A DNA stretch of 64,000 nucleotides from Teredinibacter waterburyi (GCF_001922985.1 NZ_MRUH01000020.1:1-64000), one strand, 5' to 3'; shown: positions 1-8,945, counted from the first letter of the stretch. Notes: generated by a model not told the origin, from the sequence alone. Made by a program: numbers and translations.

Positions 1-334
1 ACTCGGCTGCGGCGGCATTAAAAACGCCATAATCCAAGCCCGTAAAAATGAACCAAATAAACCCGTAGAAGTGGAAGTAGAAAGCCTAACCGAATTCGAA
101 GCCGCGTTAAGTGCCGGTGCCGACATAATAATGCTCGACAACTTTTCCATCGAACAACTCGCCCAAGCCTGCGCAATCCCACGCGGGGAAACAAAGATCG
201 AGCTATCGGGGAACGTTACGGCAGATAGGGTAGAAGCTTACCGAGCGTTCGATATTGATTTTATTTCGACTGGCGATTTGACAAAGAACTGTATGGCTGT
301 GGATTTATCGATGAGGGTGACGTCCCACTCATGA
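1..334 (+). CDS. nadC: NadC, quinolinate phosphoribosyltransferase (3' part only)
   Basis: This is the C-terminal end of nicotinate-nucleotide pyrophosphorylase, which converts quinolinate and PRPP to nicotinate mononucleotide in cytosolic NAD synthesis. The frame is open from base 2 and reads LGCGGIKNAI, then VEVEVESLTEFEAAL, DIIMLDNF, IELSGNVT and FISTGDLTKN. These match the order of conserved blocks in the NadC C-terminal barrel, including the Glu/Asp substrate residues of EVE and LDN. The 5' end lies outside the window. The stop overlaps the ATG of the next gene (ATGA at 331-334). In Pseudomonas relatives nadC lies close to pilA, so this gene marks the conserved left border of the inserted glycan cluster. 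Confidence 0.95.
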   Translation, partial: LGCGGIKNAIIQARKNEPNKPVEVEVESLTEFEAALSAGADIIMLDNFSIEQLAQACAIPRGETKIELSGNVTADRVEAYRAFDIDFISTGDLTKNCMAVDLSMRVTSHS

Positions 335-1419
335 TTCACATTTTTTTGGGAACAAAAGCACAGCTTATAAAAATGGCTCCAATAATGCGGGAGCTGCAGG
401 ATAGAAATATTGAGTACAACTTTATTTTTAGTGGGCAGCATCAAAACACTATAAACGATTTGCGTAACAATTTCGGAGTTAAAGAACCCAATGTAATTTT
501 ACACAGCGGTAAAGATATTAACTCTATACCAGCGATGCTGCTTTGGATGATAAAGATTATCTACCGCAGCCTCATTGACCGAAAAAGAATCTGGCGGGAG
601 GACCGAGACGGTATCGTGCTCAACCACGGCGACACTTTTTCAACACTACTAGGAACAATACTGGGCAAGCTTTCCGGGCTGAGCTGTGGGCACATCGAAT
701 CTGGGCTCCGATCGTACAATTTACTTCACCCCTTCCCAGAGGAAATCACACGGCTTCTGGTTTTCAAAATGACCGATCATTTCTTTTGCCCTGGCGAATG
801 GGCAATCAATAATGTAGCGTCATATAACGGTATAAAAATTGATAGCAAGGGGAATACACTTTACGACTCTCTACAATCGATCCTCTCCCTACCCCTCAAC
901 CCAAACCTTCCAATCCCTAGCATCAAGTTTGGAATCGTATCGATACATAGATTTGAGAATATATTCAGTAAAGAAAAACTGGAATTTATTGTCAATAAAA
1001 CTATAGAAATCAGCGCTCACACAAAACTTTTATTTATATTGCATAGCCCAACAGAGAAGCGGCTGAAACGCTACAACTTGTACAAAACATTGTCGACTAA
1101 CAGCAATATCGAATTACGGCCACGCTATGACTACAAAGATTTTGTAACACTCATACAAGCATCGACCTTTGTGGTATCAGACGGCGGGAGCAATCAAGAA
1201 GAATGCTTTTATTTAAGGAAGCCATGCCTCCTAATGCGTGAAGCAACCGAACGGCAAGAAGGCATTAACGATAACGTAGTTATCAGCAACTACAACAACG
1301 ACACAATCACACAATTTTTCGACGATTTGCCAAATCACAAATCAGATGCCCCCCCTCAAATAAAATCGCCGACACAAGTCATTGTGAACTACTTGTCATC
1401 ACTCACTAAACATCAGTAA
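331..1419 (+). CDS. WecB-like UDP-N-acetylglucosamine 2-epimerase family protein
   Basis: This 362-residue protein resembles non-hydrolysing UDP-GlcNAc 2-epimerases (WecB/MnaA, GT-B fold), which make UDP-ManNAc-type precursors for surface glycans. Visible family blocks are GTKAQLIKMAPIM near the N-terminus (family GTRPE), HIESGLRS, PFPEEITR, and SDGGSNQEE followed by KPCLLMREATERQEG near residues 280-315. Several positions differ from the textbook forms, for example GTKAQ for GTRPE and HIESG for HVEAG, so the substrate may differ. The ATG overlaps the nadC stop by four bases, so it may be translated by coupling to nadC. Codons are AT-rich compared with the dcw genes, in line with acquisition. 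A run of seven C lies near the 3' end (1349-1355). Confidence 0.8.
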   Translation: MIHIFLGTKAQLIKMAPIMRELQDRNIEYNFIFSGQHQNTINDLRNNFGVKEPNVILHSGKDINSIPAMLLWMIKIIYRSLIDRKRIWREDRDGIVLNHGDTFSTLLGTILGKLSGLSCGHIESGLRSYNLLHPFPEEITRLLVFKMTDHFFCPGEWAINNVASYNGIKIDSKGNTLYDSLQSILSLPLNPNLPIPSIKFGIVSIHRFENIFSKEKLEFIVNKTIEISAHTKLLFILHSPTEKRLKRYNLYKTLSTNSNIELRPRYDYKDFVTLIQASTFVVSDGGSNQEECFYLRKPCLLMREATERQEGINDNVVISNYNNDTITQFFDDLPNHKSDAPPQIKSPTQVIVNYLSSLTKHQ

Positions 1420-1497
1420 GACGCGGACACCTCAAACATTTTTGCGCTACATCTCGAGACCTACCGAAAATATGATCACAACACCTGCATAGCAATG

Positions 1498-2604
1498 CTA
1501 TTCGACCAAACAGGCAGCAATATGATCCGCTAGAACTAATCCTTTTTGCTGCCAAGTGGGGACATTAAGCCCTACCACCTCACGCTGCACCAACTGCATA
1601 AGTATACATTCAGCTAAAGACTCGGAATCGCCAGGCCGGTACCGCAAATTCGGGTAGTCAACAAAAAGCTCGGCCAGCGCACCAACATCGGCAACGACGA
1701 CGGGAGTTTCGCAGGCAAGGATTTCATATGCTTTTTGCGGGAATGCAAAGCGCCCAAAATCGTTATCCGCAAGCCCTACAACAGTAAGGTCTAGCGCACA
1801 AAAAAATTCCGGCATCTGCGCGTGCTTGAGCGGCCCGATTGCATGGATATTACTATCACAGCATGCCAACAGCTCAGCAGATGCTTTACCCGCAAACACA
1901 AAATGAATATTTTTATGGTCCGCGGTAATAGACTTCATGGCTGCGAATAAAGTGTTGATGTCATGCCCAGCGTCTAAACCGCCGCCAACCCCAACAACCA
2001 CATCGCCAATCTCCCTAATTTTTTCGCTTAATGCACCAGGAGCAACGCGCGCAAACATACCCTCCTGAATCGTACTTTCAACGACAATACATTTTTTGTT
2101 GAAATTTCCGACAACAAATTTCTTTAAAGTACCACTTACAGCCACTACCAAGTCAGCCTGCTTTAGTGCCTTACGGTAATATCGTCGAACAAATGGCAGT
2201 TTAGCTAGGCCAAATGATTCGTAATTATCATAAAGATCTACAATAAATTTTGCATCAAACCGCTTTGCCAAATAACAGCCAAGTAGTACCTGAAGGCAAT
2301 CAGAGCTGGAAACCACAACATGATACTTCTCTCGCAGTAACAACTTACGGAAAAAAAACACTAAAGCCAGCGCGCCGAAAGCAAATTGCCCCAAGAAAAC
2401 TGAAACAAATCGCACACCATCAATACAGACTTCTAACGGGCGCCCGTGACTCCTGTAATCAATACAAATCGCACTAACATCGAAATTGGCTGAAAGCTCC
2501 ACAGGCAAGTGAAAAAGCCGACCATACCGGTCATCTATTACATCCTGACGCATGTAACGTTTTTTACACAACCACAATAGCTTAGCTCGATTTTCTTTAA
2601 CCAC
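1498..2604 (-). CDS. Glycosyltransferase, GT4-like (group 1)
   Basis: This 368-residue protein is a probable cytosolic GT-B glycosyltransferase acting on a lipid-linked surface glycan. The N-terminal half has a GT4-style acceptor domain with a hydrophobic patch near residues 70-90 that could dock on the membrane. The C-terminal half has VVVGVGGGLDAGHD (sugar-nucleotide domain start), HFVFAGKA, and FAFPQKAYEILACETPVV near residues 285-305. The last block matches the E-x7-E-type donor site region of GT4 enzymes. The start is GTG, and the gene overlaps the 3' end of the UDP-galactopyranose mutase gene by eight bases, so the two are coupled. I cannot tell the sugar transferred; a galactofuranosyl or mannosyl role is possible. 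Confidence 0.75.
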   Translation of the reverse strand: MVKENRAKLLWLCKKRYMRQDVIDDRYGRLFHLPVELSANFDVSAICIDYRSHGRPLEVCIDGVRFVSVFLGQFAFGALALVFFFRKLLLREKYHVVVSSSDCLQVLLGCYLAKRFDAKFIVDLYDNYESFGLAKLPFVRRYYRKALKQADLVVAVSGTLKKFVVGNFNKKCIVVESTIQEGMFARVAPGALSEKIREIGDVVVGVGGGLDAGHDINTLFAAMKSITADHKNIHFVFAGKASAELLACCDSNIHAIGPLKHAQMPEFFCALDLTVVGLADNDFGRFAFPQKAYEILACETPVVVADVGALAELFVDYPNLRYRPGDSESLAECILMQLVQREVVGLNVPTWQQKGLVLADHIAACLVE

Positions 2605-3724
2605 GAGCTAATAGGAACCTTCGCGCAATTGTCAAACTATTCGCGACTACTTGGTGCATATCAAAATACCGATACTGGCCGCAACGGCCAATAAACGTAA
2701 TTGAAGCGTTAGCCTTAGACACATCACGATAACACTCATAAATTTTAGAGAATCGGCCATCGGTAGTTTTAACTGGGTAATAGCGTTCCATATTATTTTC
2801 TCGGTAGTCACAAGGCGTTTCGTATGTAACCAATGCTTCACAGCCACCGCCCAACCCGGGGTACAGATCCCAATTTGTTTTACGGGTATAGCGCCCAGTA
2901 TCAGTAAAATTCACTGTCGGCACCTCATGGGGAAACTGTTCACCATGCCTGTGCTCAAACACAATCGAGCGATAACCGAGCTCTCCAAATTCGAATCCGT
3001 AATACTCATCAATGGGCATAGAGCAAAAAGTGTGGGAATACCCCAGCTCCATTTCCTTGGAAAACCGTACGTTCAGAGACACTGAAATTCGTGGGTGATC
3101 CAACATCTTTTCGATTAGTGATGTGTACCCCGCCTTTGGCATAGACTGAAATGAGTCATCGAAATAGTAGGGGTTAGTTCCCGTTCTAAACGGAATACGC
3201 GCCAAAACCGATACCGGGAGGTCGCGCAAATCAATACCCCACATCTTCCAACTATAGCGCCTAAAAAATAGCTCACTAACCTGCTCGCCGTAATAACTTA
3301 ACGCGTACTCCCACGCATTCTCTGGCTTAGGAATATCTACCCTTACCTCGGCAAGTACAACCTCCAACTCCTCTGCATTGGCTATAGATTTACCTGTAAG
3401 TAAGCTAATAGTGTCGGCATTTACGGGGAGCGGTACGTCCCCAACCCCCTCAACTGATGCTAAAACCTTGTGTTTATAGGGAAGCCACTCGGTAAACCGT
3501 GAGAGGTAGTCATATATTCTTGCATCATTCGTATGGAAAATATGCGGGCCGTACACATGGTATTTAGCCCCTGTCTCGGAGCAGGTTTTTTCGTATGCGT
3601 TACCTGCCAAGTGAGGGCGAACATCAATAACGTCCACATGGCAATCAATAGCGTCGGCAAGCTCACGGGCTATAACTGCCCCAGCGAAACCGGCACCGAC
3701 TACGAGGAATTTAGGTTTGGACAA
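2597..3724 (-). CDS. glf: UDP-galactopyranose mutase
   Basis: This 375-residue flavoenzyme interconverts UDP-galactopyranose and UDP-galactofuranose, the donor for Galf-containing glycans. It begins with a dinucleotide-binding motif, VVGAGFAGAV, followed by the family block HVYGPHIFHT near residue 57, FRTGTNPYYFDD, and the C-terminal FIGRCGQYRYFDMH, all typical of bacterial Glf. Length is normal for the family. The best start I can place is TTG at 3724, because no in-frame ATG lies close upstream and the sequence before it has only a weak ribosome site. It is first in a two-gene unit with the GT4-like gene. Two GlfT2-like transferases elsewhere in the island are plausible users of its product. 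Confidence 0.92.
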   Translation of the reverse strand: MSKPKFLVVGAGFAGAVIARELADAIDCHVDVIDVRPHLAGNAYEKTCSETGAKYHVYGPHIFHTNDARIYDYLSRFTEWLPYKHKVLASVEGVGDVPLPVNADTISLLTGKSIANAEELEVVLAEVRVDIPKPENAWEYALSYYGEQVSELFFRRYSWKMWGIDLRDLPVSVLARIPFRTGTNPYYFDDSFQSMPKAGYTSLIEKMLDHPRISVSLNVRFSKEMELGYSHTFCSMPIDEYYGFEFGELGYRSIVFEHRHGEQFPHEVPTVNFTDTGRYTRKTNWDLYPGLGGGCEALVTYETPCDYRENNMERYYPVKTTDGRFSKIYECYRDVSKANASITFIGRCGQYRYFDMHQVVANSLTIARRFLLARG

Positions 3725-4179
3725 AATTCGATACCCATGAAGAACATAAGAAATGGTTAGTACTAATAATAGCTATATATGCACTAAGATAGAATGGGAG
3801 GACACTAGAAGAATAACGCACGGGCAAACAATGTCAAATGGACACCACCAAACACGTGTGACACGAGGGAGATAGCCTATAATTGAGGCCAATACACTCA
3901 ACGATATCTACCTCGCAAAGTGAATTCGACAGTGATAATAATTCGACTCTGAAGATTAGATCAATACAAGCTATTTCAGGTGCCGCCGTGTTGACTACGG
4001 ATCATGATTTGCTTTATTTTAAAATTTTTATAGTTATCCTGACTAGTAATTGGGAGCCGAGAAACTGCAAGAGCGCAGCAAGACACTGCCACGCCTCTTG
4101 GCCCCCTACTGAAGATACATCCTCAAACGCAAAGCTCAAGCAGCTTACCAATTGCAAACGCCCGCCTTAAGAGCCGATC
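3725..4179. other. AT-rich divergent intergenic region
   Basis: This gap separates glf (minus) from a methyltransferase gene (plus) and must hold both promoters. An open frame at 3883-4170 on the plus strand has no recognisable motif, a weak translation start and low-complexity composition, so I do not call it a gene. I see no tRNA, inverted repeat with a T-run, or insertion sequence remnant. Confidence 0.5.
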
Positions 4180-4914
4180 ATGCTAAAAAAGTACTTTAAA
4201 AACCTATACCATCGAACTATGACCGAAGCATACGCGCTTGCGCACCAAGAAATTATTAATAGCGTAATACAAGGGGGAAAATGCTTAGATTGCGGAGCCA
4301 GCGAAGGCCAAAAATATATTCTCCTCAAAAAAGAGACCGATATTCAACCGGAAGAATACCACGGCATAGAATGGAGCCAACCTCTTATTAACGTAGCACG
4401 ATCAAAAAACATTAACATCATCCATGGTGATTTAAACAAACCTTTACCTTTTAACAATAATGAGTTTAATACGATTTTTGGTCTTTCTGTTTTAGAGCAT
4501 CTCTTATTTCCGTGCCGATATATTACCGAATGTTACCGGACTCTTAGCGATGATGGCACTCTCATACTATTAACCCCTAATATAAGTACCTTTTTTACAG
4601 CTGCATTAATTCTGCTAGGAAAAATGCCTTCAAGTGGCCCACACCCAGATTCGGAAATGCTATTAAAACAAGAAGAACTATTTAAAGTAAGTGCTGACAA
4701 TATGCAAAGCGATGCAGACAGCGATACACCCAGCCATCGTCATTTAGTTGTTTTTAGCTACAGAGTCTTAAAGTCGTACCTAGAATTAGCAGGCTTTAAA
4801 AGTGTAAAAGGATACGGCTTTGGACTGTACCCGCTCCCGAACTTTATGCAGCCCCCATTAGAAAAAATAGATCCTTACCACTGCCACCAAATGGTATTTG
4901 TTGCTAAAAAATAA
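4180..4914 (+). CDS. SAM-dependent methyltransferase, class I (type 11)
   Basis: This 244-residue protein has the Rossmann methyltransferase core. LDCGASEGQKYILL near residue 36 is motif I (SAM-binding). HGIEWSQPLI is the acidic-loop region, IIHGDLNKPLPF is motif II, and GLSVLEHLLFPCRYI is motif IV/V, followed by LSDDGTLILLTPN. The C-terminal region, including a histidine pair and PLPNFMQPPLE, resembles methyltransferases of sugar or polyketide clusters, but I do not recognise a specific family. It sits in the glycan island, so methylation of a sugar or lipid-linked glycan is the likely role. It stands alone on the plus strand with about 200 bases to the next gene. Confidence 0.8.
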   Translation: MLKKYFKNLYHRTMTEAYALAHQEIINSVIQGGKCLDCGASEGQKYILLKKETDIQPEEYHGIEWSQPLINVARSKNINIIHGDLNKPLPFNNNEFNTIFGLSVLEHLLFPCRYITECYRTLSDDGTLILLTPNISTFFTAALILLGKMPSSGPHPDSEMLLKQEELFKVSADNMQSDADSDTPSHRHLVVFSYRVLKSYLELAGFKSVKGYGFGLYPLPNFMQPPLEKIDPYHCHQMVFVAKK

Positions 4915-5115
4915 TTACCGAACAAGAATGAAACACTAGTAAATCAATATAATTGTATTGCACCGACAGAATCAGACAAGCAAAATTATGCGGAGCTAAA
5001 CTGGCGGAACATTAGTCTATAATATGTATACTAATGAGTAACTCGCTGACTGATTAAAGCGCTACTAGCAGGGTCAAGCCAATAATTTTACTTCACGCTC
5101 ACTCGAGAATTCACT

Positions 5116-6105
5116 GTGAATAATTGTACACCTAAGATATGTGTAGTCATTGTAACCTATAACCGAAGCGCTGATTTGAACATTACGCTAGAGCGTCTAT
5201 ACAATATGAGAGAAGAATTTTTCTCGATCATTGTAGTAAACAATGCGTCCACAGACGATACGTTACAACTATTACAGAAACACCAAAACCAATGGGGTGG
5301 GAATTTTTCTTATTACACGGAAAAAAATAACACAGGGGGAGCCGGAGGATTTTATCGCGGAGCATTACTGGCAACCGAACAGCAAATAGATTGGGTATGG
5401 ATGAGCGATGATGATGCGGTTCCGGAGATTGGCTCAATCCAAGCTATATCAGATGCAGCTGCCGACCCGAACAACGTGTATGGAAGTGTCGCACTATCCA
5501 AAGGCAGCGCCTCTGGTGAACTATGCTGGCCACTGCCGATTATTAACGACGGCAAGACGTGCCAACAAACTAAATCGCGATATGCTGAGCTATCGGAACT
5601 AGAAGAGGTTTCGATTATCACGTTCCTAGGGATGGCTATCAGTAAAGAGAAACTAGCTGTTATCGGGCTCCCTAATAGCGACTACTTCATATCTGGGGAC
5701 GACGTGGAAATGAACATCAGATGCGTAACTAATGGAGGCAAGCTAATTGCCGTAAAAAATAGTAGATTAACTCATCCAGCTATACCTCGCTATACCATCA
5801 AAGTCTTCGGGAAAAAGTTTAGCTGCTTGAAAATGCCTCCGTGGAGGCGATACTACGACGTGAGAAACAGGATTTGGAACGCTAGACTCGCTCACGGCCA
5901 CTGTAGCGCTGTATATACATGCGTATCTTTATTATTACGCTCGATCTTTACCTTAACTTACGAGGAGTATCGAATAGCACAAATAAAATCCTACGCAAAA
6001 GGCATGTTTCATGGATTATTTACACGTAGCGAACGCCACAATCAAATTAAAATTTTACCTGTCCTAATGAATCAAACTAAAAAAAATCAAACGGTTGACA
6101 ATTAA
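5116..6105 (+). CDS. GlfT2-like family 2 glycosyltransferase
   Basis: This 329-residue GT-A glycosyltransferase starts with VVIVTYNRSADLNITLERL and VVNNASTDDT, then has NTGGAGGFYRG near residue 75 and WVWMSDDDAVPE near residue 95. The NTGGAGGF and xDDD pair is characteristic of the galactofuranosyltransferase branch (COG1216, GlfT2/WbbL-like). FISGDDVEMNIR near residue 195 fits the acceptor/catalytic acidic motif. With glf nearby, transfer of galactofuranose is a reasonable inference, although rhamnosyl transfer is an alternative. The start is GTG. Basic C-terminal residues and a hydrophobic stretch (CVSLLLRSIFTL) could give peripheral membrane contact. It shares layout with the gene at 8061-8945. 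Confidence 0.82.
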   Translation: MNNCTPKICVVIVTYNRSADLNITLERLYNMREEFFSIIVVNNASTDDTLQLLQKHQNQWGGNFSYYTEKNNTGGAGGFYRGALLATEQQIDWVWMSDDDAVPEIGSIQAISDAAADPNNVYGSVALSKGSASGELCWPLPIINDGKTCQQTKSRYAELSELEEVSIITFLGMAISKEKLAVIGLPNSDYFISGDDVEMNIRCVTNGGKLIAVKNSRLTHPAIPRYTIKVFGKKFSCLKMPPWRRYYDVRNRIWNARLAHGHCSAVYTCVSLLLRSIFTLTYEEYRIAQIKSYAKGMFHGLFTRSERHNQIKILPVLMNQTKKNQTVDN

Positions 6106-6166
6106 AGCCCCCCACAGTAAACATAAAACGAGCTACTACATATAATAGAATGACAGAAAAAATAAA

Positions 6167-6937
6167 TTAGCTATCAAGTAATTCCGGTGTCGGGTATTCA
6201 ATGCCATACCTTCGTAGCTCTGAAAAATCCTTACCATAAATTTCCCTTACACTATTCAAAGCATGCTGATTGTAAAAGTGTTCGTAAGAAGGCATGTGCT
6301 CAATAGCCTGCAATTCTTTTATGGTCATTTCAGATATAGAAATCATATTAATTTCGCCTGCCTCCCTATAGCTCGTTCTATTAACGTGAGGAACTACAAC
6401 ACGGGGAATTGATAATTCCGTACTAATTTCTGATAGCCCTTGCTGCATATCACCAACATCAATCACCTTGTCGAATACCATCCCCTTCTTGCTAAAGCTT
6501 TCATATGCCTCTGAAAACTGAGGAGTAAAGTGATGTTTATCTACCTTCCTAAAATATCTATCTTTATGCAGTACCTCGACAAACTCGCGGAAACTATTCC
6601 AGCCGTTGGTCGGCATTCTCTCATTAACATACTTGTTCGTAAATCCGCTAACCAATCGGCTATAAGGGTTTCTGACAATGGCATACTTCTTAAAGTCAGC
6701 CAAATAGCCTTTACGCCTCCAATCAACGTTCGAATAAGCTGTATCCCCGTAACCTACAACCTGATGCGTCATATTGTTGGGCGCATCAACGTCATGCAGC
6801 TTTAGATACCACCTCTTCAAACTAGAGCAGCCACATTTTGCGGACCATCCGATAACAAACTTATACTTTTCACTAACCAAAAAGAACATATCAAGTAACT
6901 CGCACCCTTCCATAAAGCATTTAACTATAGCCCACAC
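6167..6937 (-). CDS. Sulfotransferase family 2 (carbohydrate sulfotransferase-like)
   Basis: This 256-residue protein carries both PAPS-binding signatures of membrane/carbohydrate-type sulfotransferases. WSAKCGCSSLKRWY near residue 33 is the 5'-phosphosulfate loop (family form K-x-G-C/S-S). YAIVRNPYSRLVSGF near residue 86 is the 3'-phosphate-binding block. It therefore probably moves sulfate from PAPS to a sugar of the surface glycan. The GTG start at 6937 overlaps the upstream glycosyltransferase by 13 bases. Later in-frame ATGs at 6913 or 6889 are possible starts, the latter placing the protein start at MFFLVSEKYKFVIGW. It is the last gene of a minus-strand run of glycan genes. Confidence 0.8.
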   Translation of the reverse strand: MWAIVKCFMEGCELLDMFFLVSEKYKFVIGWSAKCGCSSLKRWYLKLHDVDAPNNMTHQVVGYGDTAYSNVDWRRKGYLADFKKYAIVRNPYSRLVSGFTNKYVNERMPTNGWNSFREFVEVLHKDRYFRKVDKHHFTPQFSEAYESFSKKGMVFDKVIDVGDMQQGLSEISTELSIPRVVVPHVNRTSYREAGEINMISISEMTIKELQAIEHMPSYEHFYNQHALNSVREIYGKDFSELRRYGIEYPTPELLDS

Positions 6938-8052
6938 GCCCTATGCTTTAAAAGAAATAAGCGAAGTAAAAATCTATACTTCACAAATTCAATTGTTTTA
7001 ACAACGACAGAAAACCATGATTCATTACTGCCAATAAAATCCCTAAAAAGGATTGTTTCACTCGCACTTAATGACAATAGCGATCTAGCGTCACTTCGTG
7101 AAATTGATTCGTCCTTGAGGGTACATTTAATTACCAATGCATAGATTTCAAGGCGGTAAATTGCCGTCAAATGAAGATCAACGAGCCCATCAGCCTCCTT
7201 ATCAAGAGCTCGAACAAGCCTAGCAATATGTTTATTATAAAACCCCAAAGCCTTGCCCTCATCTAAATAATAGAGCTCTCTAAATATCGAAAGTGAAGAA
7301 GCCAAATTAGTAATTAGGTAGCGTTTTGAGTCCCCAGGAAAGTCACCTTTAGAAATCATATCGAGTACCCGATATGCTAAAACACTGTCAAAATGCGCCT
7401 GCCGTGAAATATTCTTTGACATACTAAGAGAGTGCCTGCGGTAGTAGACTCTGCCTACATTACAGTACTTAGGAGCACCGCCAACCTTGAAAAGCTTAAG
7501 CCAAAAATCATAGTCTTCACAGGCCATAAGAGACTCATCAAACATTAACTGATTATCAACGATAACATCCAGCCTACAAAGCAGAGCATGGGGAGGACCT
7601 ATATTAAAATATGAAAGAGCAAGTGCAAATAATTCTTCATCGGGCAACTTCCATCCCAACCAGGGTATAGGGATTTTCCCCAGCGTATACTTGAAAAACA
7701 GATTACGGCAAATCACGAATGCAGCATCGTCATCAACCTCTAGGAGTGCAACCCTAGACTCTATGCTGTTCTCCCCAAGCAAATCATCTGAGTCTAAAAA
7801 TTGTATGTACTTCCCTTTTGCAATTTCAATACCAGTATTTCTTGCAGCGGACAACCCTGCATTGGACTTATAATGATAAATTACGCTATCGCCAAACTCC
7901 TCCACCACTCTTTTAGTATCATCCGTTGAGCCATCATCAACAATTATAACTTCAATATTATTGTAGGTTTGCCTCAATACACTTTGAACCGAAGACCGAA
8001 GGTAGTGCCCATAGTTATATGTCGGAATGACAACTGAAACCAAAGGTGGCAT
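6925..8052 (-). CDS. Family 2 glycosyltransferase (GT-A)
   Basis: This 375-residue protein opens with VSVVIPTYNYGHYLRSSVQSVLRQTY and VIIVDDGSTDDT, then has GLSAARNTGIEIAKGKYIQFLDSDD near residues 78-103. This is the complete GT2 GT-A fold with the metal-binding DSD. ACEDYDFWLKLF near residue 180 is the usual downstream catalytic motif of hyaluronan/WcaA-like transferases. The remaining C-terminal 170 residues are helical and not recognised. The donor and acceptor cannot be told. The ATG is preceded directly by eight G residues that include the last base of the upstream gene's stop codon, which would act as a very close Shine-Dalgarno sequence. Confidence 0.85.
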   Translation of the reverse strand: MPPLVSVVIPTYNYGHYLRSSVQSVLRQTYNNIEVIIVDDGSTDDTKRVVEEFGDSVIYHYKSNAGLSAARNTGIEIAKGKYIQFLDSDDLLGENSIESRVALLEVDDDAAFVICRNLFFKYTLGKIPIPWLGWKLPDEELFALALSYFNIGPPHALLCRLDVIVDNQLMFDESLMACEDYDFWLKLFKVGGAPKYCNVGRVYYRRHSLSMSKNISRQAHFDSVLAYRVLDMISKGDFPGDSKRYLITNLASSLSIFRELYYLDEGKALGFYNKHIARLVRALDKEADGLVDLHLTAIYRLEIYALVIKCTLKDESISRSDARSLLSLSASETILFRDFIGSNESWFSVVVKTIEFVKYRFLLRLFLLKHRACGL

Positions 8053-8053
8053 A

Positions 8054-8061
8054 CCCCCCCC
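8054..8061 (-). repeat. Homopolymer tract, eight G on the coding strand
   Basis: Eight C on the plus strand read as eight G between the TAG stop of the gene at 8061-8945 and the ATG at 8052. The tract sits where a Shine-Dalgarno sequence belongs, only one base before the start codon. A change in tract length would change spacing and pairing with 16S rRNA, but not the reading frame of either gene. Confidence 0.7.
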
Positions 8062-8945
8062 TACCCTGAATACTCGATGTACTTTTTATAGTTAAAACAT
8101 AAACCACTTATGATTGCACCCAATACGGATAAAATATATTTATGTTTCTTTTCTTTCAATAGCCTTCTAGCATTCTTAAACACAAACACCAACGCATTCA
8201 TATAAGACCCGTTATACACATGAAAACTCATCTCATTACGAATTCCATATTTATATTTCCATAGGGAGTCATCGTTCAGCTGAGCATAATCTAAAGGAAG
8301 GAAGTTTTTGGGTGTTTTATGTACTACGACGCTATTAGAAATTAAATAGCAAGGATATTTTGATGATATCCGTCTACTATATTCAGCATCATCAAACCAA
8401 ATGAAGAACTCAGAGACAGGAAGCCCAACGGTTCTTACTGCATTTGTATTTAAAAGTATAGAAACAAACGAAGAACCAATTATTCTGGAAGCATTTGGCA
8501 CCTCTCGATGAGTATCAGACCAAAGCCAATGCGCAACGGGAATATTCATAAAGCATAGAGTTTGATCAACCCACTCTACCCTTGATGCGAGATATCCAAT
8601 TTCGCCGAACCTCCCCAAAGAAGGTATAGAGTCTAGCATTGCTGTTAATGCAGAAGAATGCGGTATGCAATCGTCATCCATACACCATATCCATTGCGCT
8701 CCTCTTTCCTCAGCAAGCTTTATACCATATTTAAACCCCCCTGCCCCACCAAGATTACAGGCCATATGCACAGGGAATAACTGTTCTGACTTATAATTTT
8801 GAAGGTACTGCTTTGTGCCGTCCTGACTTGCATTATTAATAACTATAATTTCAGAAACTAGGGTATTATTTGAAAGAATTGCATCGAGCGTTTCTTTCAA
8901 AAGCTCTACTCTATTATAGGTTACCACTACCGCAACAACTCTCAT
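8061..8945 (-). CDS. GlfT2-like family 2 glycosyltransferase
   Basis: This 294-residue GT-A enzyme has VVAVVVTYNRVELLKETLDAI, VINNASQDGTKQYL, NLGGAGGFKYG near residue 64 and WIWCMDDDCIP near residue 86. It shares the GGAGGF and DDD signature with the gene at 5116-6105, placing it in the galactofuranosyl/rhamnosyl branch of GT2. FIWFDDAEYSRR near residue 182 is the expected second acidic motif. C-terminal hydrophobic and basic segments (LVFVFKNARRLLKEKKHK) suggest membrane association. It lies 61 bases after the TylF-like methyltransferase in the same transcriptional direction. The end abuts the G tract before the next glycosyltransferase. Confidence 0.82.
   Translation of the reverse strand: MRVVAVVVTYNRVELLKETLDAILSNNTLVSEIIVINNASQDGTKQYLQNYKSEQLFPVHMACNLGGAGGFKYGIKLAEERGAQWIWCMDDDCIPHSSALTAMLDSIPSLGRFGEIGYLASRVEWVDQTLCFMNIPVAHWLWSDTHREVPNASRIIGSSFVSILLNTNAVRTVGLPVSEFFIWFDDAEYSRRISSKYPCYLISNSVVVHKTPKNFLPLDYAQLNDDSLWKYKYGIRNEMSFHVYNGSYMNALVFVFKNARRLLKEKKHKYILSVLGAIISGLCFNYKKYIEYSG

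Noticed and set aside
1349-1355. A seven-C run near the 3' end of the WecB-like gene
   Set aside because: Shorter than the G8 tracts and so close to the stop that a shift would change only the last few residues; noted but not claimed.
3883-4170. A 95-codon open frame on the plus strand between glf and the methyltransferase gene
   Set aside because: No motif, low-complexity composition and a weak ribosome site; it lies in an AT-rich divergent promoter region.
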